Positions 1 through 11,058 of a DNA stretch of 64,000 bases are shown one piece after another. The position numbers and the translations under genes were made by a program. The stretch is from Orbilia blumenaviensis (Eukaryota; Ascomycota; Orbiliomycetes; Orbiliales; Orbiliaceae), in NCBI GenBank assembly GCA_036872755.1, contig JAVHNS010000015.1, forward strand, positions 310,001 to 374,000. Direction: 5' to 3'. How positions within the stretch are numbered: position 1 is the first letter of the stretch; each line of letters begins with the position of its first letter. The notes below the pieces were generated by a model that was not told the origin of the DNA, ran no database searches, and saw only the letters and a program-made list of their open reading frames with translations.

Positions 1-137
1 TCGGTGGAACAATAAACAATACCACTGGAACAAGGGCAGTAGGTGATGGGCTTGCCTATGTGACAAATGGAGTCGAAAGCGGTGTCAACACTGTGGCGAA
101 GGGGATTGAGGATGCTGGAAAGGCTCCTGGAAAATAA
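1..137 (+). CDS. C-terminal end of a small Gly/Asn/Thr-rich protein (partial)
   Basis: A frame is open from the window edge (codons from base 3) and ends at TAA 135-137, giving 44 residues. The peptide is hydrophilic and rich in Gly, Asn, Thr and Val, with GGTINNTTGTRAVGDG near its start and GVNTVAKGIEDAGKAPGK at its end. This loosely periodic amphipathic Gly/Val/Thr composition is common in small fungal stress or late-embryogenesis-like proteins, but no domain can be named from this fragment. The 5' part lies outside the window. It could also be a chance open frame; the clean protein-like composition up to the stop is the only support. Confidence 0.4.
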   Translation, partial: GGTINNTTGTRAVGDGLAYVTNGVESGVNTVAKGIEDAGKAPGK

Positions 138-1743
138 GGAAGGAAAACAAAAAAATAAAAAACACCACGTAGGAATAGGAATATGGTCATAGTGTTTGTT
201 TGGATTTGGGTTATATGGAGTTATAGGATTTTGCAATGTATTATCAGTTGAAGATAATAATTCTTTTCACCCATATTAACCTCCATGAGAGATGAATGGT
301 AGGAAATAGAGAGAGAGGTCCAATCAGGTATAAAAATAAATCGTAGCATCAACAAAACCTCAAGAGACGTCTGTATATTTGACCAGTCCGTCAACGAGGC
401 CCATATTCAGTGCTTGACTCTATGATTGTTGACTCATCACGCTGAACCTTCTCTCCATTTCGTATGTTCCCTCATGGATATTTCTTCGCATCTGTACCGA
501 AAGGCCTACCAGAAGTGTAAAAAAAGAGTAGAAAGATGGAAAGTCTTTCGAAGAAGAAAAGAGAAATCCGAGTTCAAAATGAAATGGATTTGAACCATCC
601 AATAAAACTCTTCATCAGCCCATCGTCCTCCTCCTCTCAAAAGGATCCTCAAATCCAATGGTGTGTAATGATGTAAACCCCCCTCGCCTCAAGAATAAGC
701 CCCATCGAGTCACCTCATACCCAATCTTTCGAAAAGGGTACAAAGCAATCGCATAACTATCCAATCTTTGACGAAAATTTGAAACCAGCACCAGAGGGCG
801 TGAACCCCCAATTCCCAACAATCCCTTACCACACCCGAATCCTTCCACAACAAAGAAAGCCAGTCTTCAATCAACCCGAAGGCGAGAGACGCAGAGATCG
901 ATGTTTTAAGCGTGGTAGTAACTAACGGTTGTGAAATAAAAGAAGGTGGGTGTAATTGTTTTATAATGCTGTATGATGAACCGAATGGAATCAATGCTTC
1001 TATGTCGGTGTTTTTCAACTGGTTTTCGTTTTCACGAAAACTACGTCCGGGGACTTTCTCCCAAAGCTTTCTGTATTTTGACAGTGGAGGACGAATCTTC
1101 CATTATCTGTATGTGGCTTTGATGGCGATTGTTTGAGCGAGGGGGGATATATACGGACATTACTTGAATTGCGCGAGGTTTTGAGAAGGGAAGGCTAATG
1201 GATGATGGAGTTGAAGTTTTCTTGTGATGATGGTTGGTGAAAGGAAGAGAGAAGACAATTTTGGTGTCGCGAAAAAATAAAAATTTATATTTGGGTGGCT
1301 GACCCTGGCGCAAACCAAGAGTGGCTAGTGATGTGTTGGTGGCTGGTGAGACAACTCAAAAGCCAACAGATGTCACCGAAAGCCAACTGTGCATGAGCAC
1401 GTTGCAAGATGACCTGGTATATATAATAATATCTAAGGCTATATACTATAGTATCCGAACATATGCATATGTGGCGCCCCCAATTTTACGTCCAGCGCCG
1501 TTTTCTGAGACTCACCTCCACTGGCTCCATGTTTAGCTTATAACGTGGTAAGGTATCGTAATTAAATCAGACCTTGGTTGAGCTTATAAATAAGCCCGCA
1601 TGTCCCATTGCTAAATCCAATTCCCTCACTCTCTCCACTAGTATCGCCAATGCCTCTATCGTGTCTTACTTCTTGAGTTCAAGCCTAATTCTGTTAAACT
1701 TAATAAAACCTCTTAATATTTGAGCTTGCTACCCGCGCGCACG
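138..1743. other. Intergenic, no supportable gene
   Basis: About 1.6 kb with only short overlapping frames on both strands, none with conserved motifs or plausible splice structure. The last 200 bases before 1744 are presumably the promoter and 5' leader of the protease gene. They contain a CT-rich stretch near 1620-1660. Confidence 0.6.
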
Positions 1744-3435
1744 ATGGATGCGAAAGGAACACCCAGCCTCAACCCGCTTAGGGCAGGTCAGCAAGCTCCT
1801 ATTCCTCAACCTAAGCCAGAGTACGAAGACGTCATGCTTTTTCAACACCGCGATTGGGACGACCGGCCTGATGCGGATGTGGATTTCAACCTAAACGGCG
1901 CCCGAGCAGATAATTGGAAACTTTGGACTGTGAAGCTAGACTTCGTTCAACAAGGTAATATGCTGCAGAAGAATCTCTACGAGGTAGTCTGAATAGAAAT
2001 TCTGACCAGGTTAAAAAAAATATAAAAAAAAAATAGGTGACATGCGTACTGGCACCGCATTCTACATAAATCTAGACCAAAAAAAGGGTCGAATACTTTT
2101 GACAGCGGGGCATAACCTGATAAGCGAAAGTGGAGAAATGACACAGCATATGAGGATATCTACAACAGGAGAAGTTATCACGACAAGCCAGATGTTTGTC
2201 TCTGACGGGTACAAGAACAACCCAGGCAAGGATAGATCTTCGGACTATGGGATGATACTACTACCCGGTGCTCCTGAGGGTGGGTACGGATTCTCACTGA
2301 AGCTGGCAGAGGCAGCGGATCTTAAGCTCCCTGGTGTCAATGTTATCGGATTTCACCCTCATATCGATGAACCTGAACTTAACGCCGGGAAGGTGACTAA
2401 AACTATGCAAAAGTGCATCAAGTACAAAGTCAATTGCGTGGCCGGTAACAGTGGTGGCCCTGTTTGGGTAGGATGTGGAGGCAAGGAAACGGTAATTGGG
2501 ATACAGTGAGTAGTTAATCGGGAGCCAAGACGTGTAGAATTTCGCATCTGACAAACAACTCGAGTACCCATGGAGGGGACCCTAAAAAGGGAGGGGCAGG
2601 AGCCCAGGGCACCCGTATCCATCTTGGTGTGTTGCAGGATATCTGTCGGTGGACGGCGGGAGCCAATGTTGCGCATATCGGAGCTAATGTTGGGTACTTA
2701 TCGAGAAGACTTGCCGTCTATTCGCTAAAGCCACCTCACCACGATTATACGGATCCTGAGGTGAATTTCTACATGAGATTTACAAAGGGGGTACCGACTG
2801 CAAAGGTCCGCCTAGGAGCAGAGGATCTTGAAACGACCTTTGACGTGTTACCTGGTCTGACATCTTCTTGGAGCAAGGGAGGAAAGGCGCCACTGCCTGC
2901 AAGATACGTGTTCCTATTTAACGAGCCCGCCAATTGGCAGGAAAATAGTGAGTCCGAAAACAGCGATGCAGAAGGCATTGCTGACCCTCCAAAAGCAGTT
3001 CAGAAGCAACTCTTCTTAAGGTGGAGAACCGACCCAGATATCAATCGTGTTGAACTTTCGGAAAAACTGCGAGATGATAGTCTGGTTGTTTTGGAAAAAA
3101 AGTTGAAGGGATTTGAAATTAGACTGGATAAGAAAAAATTAAGGATGGTGGTTGATGAGATCGACGTAATGCCGCCCGAGGGCCCAGAGGGATTGCCCGA
3201 GTTGTACGAAAGCGAACAGGTTGGGTTTATACCTGATCAATACAAGCATATAGATTATTTGGTATATATCCCCCGAGAGGTTTCAGGCCTAATGATAATA
3301 AGCACTAACATAAGATCTAAATACAGTATTGTTTGTTTAAATTCGCATAGACGACGAAGAGTAGCTAATCGGCTTGGCGTGGGATCCCGGGAATTTGGAA
3401 GGAGAAACGCTAGAAAGGAAATTCGAATAACATAG
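1744..3435 (+). CDS. V8/trypsin-like serine protease with an unidentified C-terminal region, no signal peptide
   Basis: Three exons rebuild a peptidase of the chymotrypsin/V8 fold: 1744-1954, 2037-2505 and 2565-3435. The triad is visible: His96 in LLTAGHN, Asp140 in SSDYGM and Ser209 in GNSGGP. Intron 2 (GTGAGT..CTCGAG, 59 nt, branch CTGAC) joins VIGI to HTHGGDPKKGGAG, the expected strand after the active serine. That join keeps the frame open for about 290 further residues that I do not recognise. They include an acidic ENSESENSDAEG patch and DYLVYIPRE near the end. I start at the first ATG (1744); no hydrophobic leader follows, so the product should be intracellular. The true end is uncertain. 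A possible intron from 3280 (GTTTCA, CTAAC near 3304) would stop the protein at 3350 or 3368 instead of 3435. The next gene ends two bases away on the other strand. Confidence 0.8.
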
Positions 3436-3436
3436 T

Positions 3437-4577
3437 CTACCAGGGCAATCCCCGGATTCTTGGAACAAAGTAGTGATAAACAACCACATAACGCACACGG
3501 TAGAAGTATGGGCGACAGCCCCTGCTCATCCATCTAATGTTCTGCGCATCGTTAGACTTTCTAAGCTGTCTTTCTTCGACCGCACCCACGTCCACAGGCT
3601 CGCCAGAATTGGAAAGCTGTAGAAGTCTTCCGTTTGTGAGCACATATGCTTCGACATGTCCATCTTCCTCTATGGAGGCTCGAAAACGAGTTATTGGGCT
3701 CTCTACAATAATATTCTCCACAGCATTGTCTAAAGGAGCGGTCAAATGTTAATACAAATTTGCAGGTTTGTAACGTCATGATGTGTGCAGGGAATTAATT
3801 AACTTACCAACCCAATCCTCGGACATATTCTCCCGACGCAAATAATGCATCGTATCGTCAATTCCAAAGTAGAAAAGGATAGTAGCATTATCAGTTACGG
3901 TTGTAGCCAATGGTGTTCCTATCTTAGGCTCAGCAGGAAAATGAGGCAGGATGGTCCACTCTTCGCCGCCAGTTCTAACAGCAGCTTGCAATCTGCGGTT
4001 CGGGGTCATAAAAAACAGCAAGAGCCCTTGAGGGCTCATAGCTGCTGCAAGCCCGCTCTCAGGGTGTAGCTCGATCTTCCCGATTCCTCCAGACGCGTCC
4101 TCTTTCCAGATATCATCTTCTTCGAAGTCGTACTTAAACGCTATTATATTATTGTCCGGACTGATTGAAAAGATCAATCTCTATCACAAAAAGAAGAGCC
4201 AAAAGTTAGCACATCAGAGTTTGTCACATATATACTTCAAGTACCATGCATAATATTAAAATCGGTTGCAAAGCTAGCTGGGATTGGTGCACGCTAGCCA
4301 GTTGGCAGAAAAGTCAATATACCTCTCCACTACCAAGGCCCTCATCTTCATCTGGATCATCGAGATCCGAACCATTTGAGTACCACACGTAGGCAACAGG
4401 TGCATTACTCTTGACACCGTCCCCAACTTGGTCCCTATGTAGTGTCTCGCCACTTTCAGGATCCCAAACCTCCTCGTCTAGGATACCTTCGTTTTCATGG
4501 ATTAGGCGGTTACAGTCTGGGGCCACAAGTGCACCAGAAGCGGAGAGGCAGTATGCAGTCTTTTGAAGGTTGTCCAT
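3437..4577 (-). CDS. Fungal fucose-lectin-like beta-propeller protein
   Basis: Three exons on the minus strand (4577-4323, 4180-3808, 3729-3437) keep phase and give 306 residues, the usual size of six-bladed AAL/AFL-type fucose lectins. Donors are GTATAT and GTAAGT; acceptors are GATAG and TTTAG. Repeating blade features are seen: SISPDNNIIAFKY, IELHPESGLAAAMSP, EEWTILPHF followed by GTPLATTV, ILFYFGIDDTMHYLR and SEDWV, a pattern of Trp then a Gly-Thr-Pro strand then Phe/Tyr-rich strands. There is no signal peptide, as in known fungal members. Sugar specificity cannot be read from the sequence, and another propeller lectin family is possible. The last 25 residues (CRPYFYRVRY onward) look less propeller-like, so the 3' end may be wrong. 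Confidence 0.6.
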
Positions 4578-6648
4578 TTTTAAGATAAGAACAGCAGGGG
4601 GTTAACTAGAAGAAAAGAAAAAGCCACTAAAGTGTAGCAATATAGAGGCAGAGTAGTAGCGGAGAAGGTCTTCTTGATTCTATGGTGAACTAGGACGCTA
4701 CCCAAATTATTTCATGGTTTTTTTCAACCTCTTTATAGATATTTTCAGTTCCAATTCACACTGTTTATCTCGAGGAAGCAAATATAATACTCCTATGGCT
4801 TATCAGAGCCCGACTATCCCTCGGAATCTAGTGTGATCCCCAAAAACATCGAGCGAGCAGGATCTCCTCAACTGCAAGCCCAGTCCCACGAAATTTCCAT
4901 CCCGTGTTCACGAATACTCGCTCCTCAATCACGGGAACTCGGAAGCCTAGGAAATGGGCGATTGCCAATCAGGATGAAAGTAAATTTCAAGGACAATATG
5001 TTACTTCATACATGTGTACACGAGGTAGCGAAACATCTAATGTGGTGCTTCACCGAGGGCACCTTGCTTTAGAATGTCCTGCAAGGGATACACTCTTTAT
5101 GCATGAACAGCTAGCTGAATTTTCGAAAAGAGGGGCAGCAGTTTAGCTTGCCATTTGTGGGAAATTCAATTAGGTGCGGGGTACGATAATTGCTTTATTA
5201 AGCTCCTGAAAACATTATTGATAGGGCGTTACACCGGCAGACTCATAAATCCTGTATTCTAACTCAATACAGCCGTTACCGCATGCGCAGCCAGATTTGG
5301 AGTCAACCAATAATATAAACCAATCGGGGATATTCTAGCTTTAGCTGGGCACCGAATGATTATCAATGTTTGGTTGTCTGTGCAGTTTATAGGTCAGAAC
5401 CGTTTTGGTACGAGCCCTCCATTCAATTGCATTAATCCAGTAGCTGAGCTGCAATGCCTAGTCCATCCCGGCCTGGATATCCCCTAGCTTGTAAGACAGG
5501 TCTAGAAAGACGTTTAATCACGGTGCATTGCATTTTCTATGAATCCGTGTTTAAGCTCCCGAGACATGGGATGAAAGCTAGCGAAGGTAAAACTGCGAAC
5601 CAGGGAAGAGGAATTAGGCTCGGGTATCTCGGTTATAGATACTAACTAGGATATCCCGACCCATGCCAATAAAATTCAAATGTTGTAATTTCGGGGGGGT
5701 GTGAAAGCTCGAAAGAACAGTGCATACATATTGCATATCACCATGTGAATTATATTGCAGCATGAATACGTAGCTTTGCAAGGAATCAAATCCTGCTCGT
5801 TTCGTGCATAACCAAGTCTAGACGTCTATGACGTTACACAAGTCCTTTGCGTTGCAAATTGCCAGCACAGATCAATTATACGTACTTAGTATGCACAGTT
5901 TGGTGGGGGCGTACGCAAGGGATTCGAACGGAGCTGGAGGGCCTGAAGAACATGCAGAGATCTAAAATTTGCCAACTTAAGTCCAATCAAATGTGTTGAA
6001 AAGCGTCGTATTCACGCCAAAGGGCGCATGCAGCATCCTCAGCCGGATATGAATTGGAGGAAGCCTCCTAAGTAGAGCCAATGGAAAGTTTACACCGTTT
6101 GAGGGGAGAATTCTGGCCGTTCGTGATGTTGTATGATACACGGTGCAGACCCAGGTCCACCATGCATTCTGCAAGCTGACTCTGGCTTCGCATATGCGGG
6201 GTGAATCGATGTTGTTGCACGAACTCGACATTATGGGAAAGGAATGAACAGCATTCCACAAATCTACCTCGTGCCGTCTACATTTAAGGAGTATTTTCAG
6301 TTAAAGAAGGTTAAGAGCTCCGGTGCGACACACTGAAGGATCCTGAATATAGATCCTGATCAAAAAAAGGGGCGTTATCTTGATATTCGAGTATTACAAT
6401 TGCCTAATTTTTTTTTCTCTCTTCCATACAAACTCAGAAACCTGGAGCTTTGGACTTTTCTTTTTTGTTCTTCCGATCGAACCCAATCCTTTGCGATCGA
6501 TAAGTGCTGAGAGAATCACGAGGCCATCGATAGTTGAATCTATTTCCATCCGGCCGGTATCCCGCGTGGGCGCCCAATGGCAAGGGTTTAATTGCACTCA
6601 TAATTAAGTCAAATTCTGGGCACGGCAGAGGCCTTTTCAGCCCTCGTC
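4578..6648. other. Intergenic, no supportable gene
   Basis: About 2.1 kb between the lectin gene (transcribed leftward) and the Ank-vWA gene (transcribed rightward), so it holds both promoters. Only short frames (under 100 codons, overlapping, no motifs) are present. I see no transposon remnant or RNA gene. Confidence 0.6.
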
Positions 6649-8571
6649 ATGCCCTCCTCAATCTGGAATGATGCCTTAAGCGGCAAGCTCAATGAAACCA
6701 GTTTGAGAGAATACTTGAAAGCTGGAGAAGATATTAATGGCCGTTTCACACAACGAAGCTATACTCCTCTTATGGCCGCGGTCCTAAAAGGCCATCACAA
6801 AGTAGTTAAGGTACTTCTTGACAATGAAGCAAGGGTCGATATTCGGGCCGAGGATGATTCCACAGCTTTATGGTTGGCTACCTCAAAGTCTACGAGGAAC
6901 TCAGTATCAATTGTTGAACAGTTGCTTCAGAAGCGCCCCGATTTGAATGCAGTCCCGAATAAGGGGTCCGGAAACACCCCGCTAATGCAGGCTATTGTCG
7001 AACTTAAGAGCGAAAAGATTGTTAGTAAACTAGTCGATGAAGGCGCCGATGTAGGAAAGAAAAATGTGAAGCAGAAGACCGCCAAAGAACTTGCAACGGC
7101 ACAATTCAATAGCAAGCTGCTATACGCCTTACTCCCTGCGGAGCAAAGGGCGACAAAGCGAGCTTCTGTTTTCCAAAACTTCCGCTCCTTCATTAGCCAT
7201 ATTCTTTGGGTCGTGAATACAGCAGCCGGCGACGGTGTGGGGTATCTCAAAACTGTCTTCGGCATAACTGGGCGGCGCGCAACCGATGACCCACTACTTA
7301 ACGACCTTGTTCCTAAGGTAACTCTAGAAATATTGACCCTCAGAGGTATTTGACGGTAAACTAAAGACATCTATAGGAACTAAGGATAAAGTCACCAGCA
7401 GAGCTAAAGGGTGCAAAGGGTGCAAATGGCGCAAAGAGTCAATCACCGAAGTCGCTTGAAGACTGCATGAGCCTTGATGAATTTGAGAAAAATATCTTGG
7501 ACATCGTTGACACCATGGGACTGAACCGTTTCTTTCCAAAGGATAGCGACAAACTCCGAAAGTTGGCACACGGACTCGTCAATTTCAGACAATCTAATAG
7601 TGCTTTGAATACTCCGGAAAACCTGCGCGGCTTGGCTACTCTCTCTTTGTATAAAACTATCATTCTTTGCGGTAGGTGTTTAGTTCTAAATTATATCACC
7701 ATTGGAATATTTCACTAATGAATGATCACAATATTTGACAGACGATAGCGGTTCAATGTGGGCACCTACTACAAGTAATAGTTCAATGACTCGTATGCAG
7801 TCACAAATTAAAGTCATAGAGCGTATTACCGACATTACCAGCATTCTCGTTCCAGAAGAAGGCGGAATCTACGTACGATTTCTTAATAGAAAGGTGGGAT
7901 GGGACCGGCTTAGCAAAGAGGAAGTCAACAAGAGGCTCGAAATTATAGATCCTGATGGCGGTACACCACTTGGAGCTGCATTCAAACGCGAGGTTCTTGA
8001 TCCATTTGTGGTTGACAAAATTGAAGCTGGCAAGAAACTTGATTCTCCATACCTAATCTGCGTGGTTACCGATGGTGCTCCAAATCGTGGCGAAGACCAA
8101 GTCTTTGTTTCGGAACTTAAAAAATGTCTAAGTTTGTTGGAGGATAGTGGTTATGGCGAACGAGGTGAGCATGCATCTGAAACCTACCCAGCTAAATATA
8201 CATTCTGACCGTGGCTTTTCGGGGCATCTATAGTTGTATCTTTTGTCATCAGTAGAATCGGTGATGATAGGTCTGCAGACAGGTTTATCTCGCAATTGGA
8301 CGACACGCACGAGTTTCCGGATAACGTTTTCATCTGCCGCGGTAAGCAATATACGGCCTGTGAACTTACCTTCCCCCAAAACTGCTAATCTGTATTTTTG
8401 TTGAATTAGACCAAATTGATGAAGGAATCGGAGGAGAAGGGCAGAGCGATGCTACAATGGAGATACGAGTAAGTTTTATCCACTTCTTGCTGGGCCTGTT
8501 GATTCACTGAGCTAACATTGGGTGCACCTATAAAGCTATTTGATATTCTTACTACACCACTTATGAAATAA
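6649..8571 (+). CDS. Ankyrin-repeat plus von Willebrand A domain protein
   Basis: Six exons (6649-7317, 7377-7671, 7742-8164, 8234-8341, 8410-8468, 8536-8571) stay in phase and give 529 residues. Introns are 59-70 nt with good donors (GTAACT, GTAGGT, GTGAGC, GTAAGC, GTAAGT) and TAG/CAG/AAG acceptors. Residues 1-150 hold ankyrin repeats (YTPLMAAVLKGHHKVVKVLL, NTPLMQAIVE). From about residue 320 a vWA domain begins with a full MIDAS: DDSGS (322-326), the Thr of GGTPLGAAF, and VVTDGAP. It continues through VSFVISRIGDDRSADRFI and QLDDTHEFPDNV and ends LFDILTTPLMK. A metal-dependent ligand-binding site is therefore likely intact. The region between the domains includes FRSFISHILWVVNTA, mildly hydrophobic. 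The partner is unknown. The product should be intracellular, as no leader is seen. Confidence 0.88.
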
Positions 8572-8777
8572 AAGGGTTGATTATATCCTACTGAGATTAG
8601 ATATTTCAGTTAATACGACAGAACTGGGGCTTTCGTTTTTTCACTGCCTTCGTTTCATCCGGCGTTCATCATATTATTAACATTGCGTTCATCAATAGTT
8701 CTGATAGCTAGTGGGATCCAATGGATTAGTCACGAGATGCCAAATAAGGCGCGGCATGGCGCATGTCGTCTAAGCGT

Positions 8778-10050
8778 TTATTGCCCAACGAGCCTAACAT
8801 AGTCTCGAAGACCCTCTTGTGCCCAAATAGCCCATCTAAACATTTCATCCTTGTTAGCATACACCATTACGATAATCACAGACTTTATACTTTGGGGGCA
8901 ATATAACTTACGTTCTTAGTCCAATCATGGCCCTCATCTGCCAAACATCGGGTACAATAACTCTTCCACCATACCCGCTCAACAATCTCTGCACTGCAAT
9001 TTTGGCTGTCTTCTCTACTCCATAAAACAACCTCTTCTGAACCCTGACCTCACCGCTCTTCTCTACGTTGTCAAAAGCAACGATATTTGTTCTCATCCAA
9101 GTTGGATGGACGATACTCGTCCTAACCTGTGGCGCTTTATAAACATGTCTCAACTCCTGTCTAAGCGCTTCATAGTACGCCAAGGTACCAGCTTTTGTAG
9201 CACAGTAATCTGCCAACCCGGCAATTGAGAGATATGAGCACATGCTTGCGATGAACATCACATGTCCATGGTTATTCTTGATCATCGATGGCAAGAACTC
9301 GTGGATCATGGCAATGTGGGAGGTTAGGTTGATATTGATCAGCTTTTGGGATTGCGCGACAGGGGTAGAGAGAAGAGGTCCAAGGTTTGCAATTGCAGCA
9401 TTGAGAACAATGATCGTTGGTTCCCCATGGTTCTTGCGAATTTCTGCGGCAGTGGCGGACAGCGCCGTGAAATCAGAGATGTCGCAGGAGTAGTAATGGA
9501 CAGTCTTATCTATGATCTCGAGGTCAATTAGGTATGGAGTTTAGGGGAGATATGTATAAATCATATCCAAAAACAAAATCTATTTTTTAGAGCCAGTACC
9601 CAAGGAATACGAAGCTTCTCTAAGTCTGAAGGCCACAAACCCGAATAATATTGTAGAAAACAGGCACTTACACTGTTCCTTAACTTCCTTCCGAACCTCG
9701 GTGACATCAACTACTACAACCGTAACACCCTTCTGAGCCAGTTGTATAACCATCTGCTCTCCCAACCCCCCACTTCCACCCGTAACCATCACCACCTCTT
9801 TTTCCCAATCATACTTATCATCCGTAGCCCAATTATTCTCCTTCTTCCACGAAAAGTACGTGCTGATATTAGATATCAAACCCGTGAGAAGTTTGAATCC
9901 TGCAGCATAAGACAAAAGGTTCAAAAGAAGCTGTGGGGAAATAGGAGATTTGGAAAGAACGTCAATTAGTGGGGATAGGTGTTCGGGAGGGGTCAATTTT
10001 AAGACCCCAAGGGTAGCGGCAGATAGGAGGAGAGTCGAGGTTTTGGCCAT
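8778..10050 (-). CDS. Membrane-anchored short-chain dehydrogenase/reductase (SDR16C-like)
   Basis: Three exons (10050-9672, 9509-8912, 8835-8778) give 344 residues. The Rossmann glycine motif TGGSGGLG is at residues 90-97 and the catalytic YCATK at 228-232, preceded by the serines in FIASMCSYLS. These are the classic NAD(P)-dependent SDR signatures. The first 60 residues are hydrophobic in two stretches (LLLSAATLGVL; LLLNLLSYAAGFKLLTGLI), which suggests ER or lipid-droplet anchoring as in retinol-dehydrogenase/17-beta-HSD11-like members. Substrate is probably a retinoid-, steroid- or lipid-like alcohol/ketone by family analogy only. The last exon (WAIWAQEGLRDYVRLVGQ) follows a GTAAGT donor and a TTTAG acceptor with a GCTAAC branch. 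The gene ends tail-to-tail with the Ank-vWA gene, 206 bases apart. Confidence 0.88.
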
Positions 10051-11058
10051 GGTTGAAGAAGAATATGATTATGATCTTTTGGGCATATGACTGGGTATTT
10101 TTGAGAGAATCGATGATTGGTAATGGGAATGGGGAAATCAATGATATTTTTGGGAAACGTTGACAGCAAGGATTGAGGTTGAAAGGTGGAGAGGATTGGG
10201 CTGGGGTTGCGTTGGCAGGCGTTGGATTGAGGTTGTCGGCGACGCGGCATTATCATGTGCGACGTGAACAAACCAAAACCAGCCACCTAGATTGCAATTG
10301 CCGGCGCCGGGTAGAGGCATCTCGGCATCGATATTACTGGGCTAGTTACTCCGCATTTTAAGTGGAGAGGCTTAAGCTTGCTAAGAAGACGAAGTAACAC
10401 TAACTAGCCGAAATTGAAAGGCCCCTGAGACCACATTAAACTATATTATGTTGCAAATATTAATACTGAGATTTACACTCCTCACCGCCAATTGAATCAT
10501 ACGCTTTGAATTATAATATATACCTAGATTAACGGAGACTAGAATTGCCCTTATATATAGTAGGAGTGGTAATGATGTCAGTCAACATAGCCCCAAACAC
10601 CCTAAAGTGGTCTCGACTGATAGTGAACGAAACTGAAATGAAAAGTGCCTTTCCAAAGGTAAAGGAAATATTTCTGCAGTAATACAGATATCCGCCATAT
10701 TAAAGTCAAGGGAAGCTACCAGCAATGCATAAATCGTCAGATAAAACAAAGAAGAAGAACGACGAAAGAAACATGGAACTACCGTAAACTCCAGACTTGC
10801 CAACTTGGGCGAAAAGTAACTATAGGAAAGAATGAAAAATTAGGGAAAAGGAAGACTCGAATGTTTCCGAGTCACTTTTTGATACCCTTGATTGCTAGTG
10901 CAGGGGTACAAATGCATAGATAGCATTTCTACACAGCGGTCCAACGGGGGAAACTTATGAGGAATGTGGTTGTGCAGTCTTGAACTTGTAGGTGTCGGGC
11001 GTTGAAGATACCTTACTGCCTTGTCTTGTGTCCTTTAATGTGGGGTCTCGGTTTTGAA
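10051..11058. other. Intergenic between SDR promoter and kinase 3' end
   Basis: Upstream region of the SDR gene and downstream region of the histidine kinase gene. A 73-codon minus-strand frame at 10582-10803 has no motif and is not called. Nothing else is seen. Confidence 0.6.

Noticed and set aside
710..1018. 102-codon minus-strand frame near the left edge
   Set aside because: No ATG-associated motif or homologous-looking domain. It overlaps other frames of similar length.
2506..2637. Alternative protease intron ending at the TTGCAG acceptor
   Set aside because: It gives a protein ending at 2728. The CTCGAG acceptor at 2564 instead restores the expected VIGIHTHGG strand and keeps a long downstream frame open.
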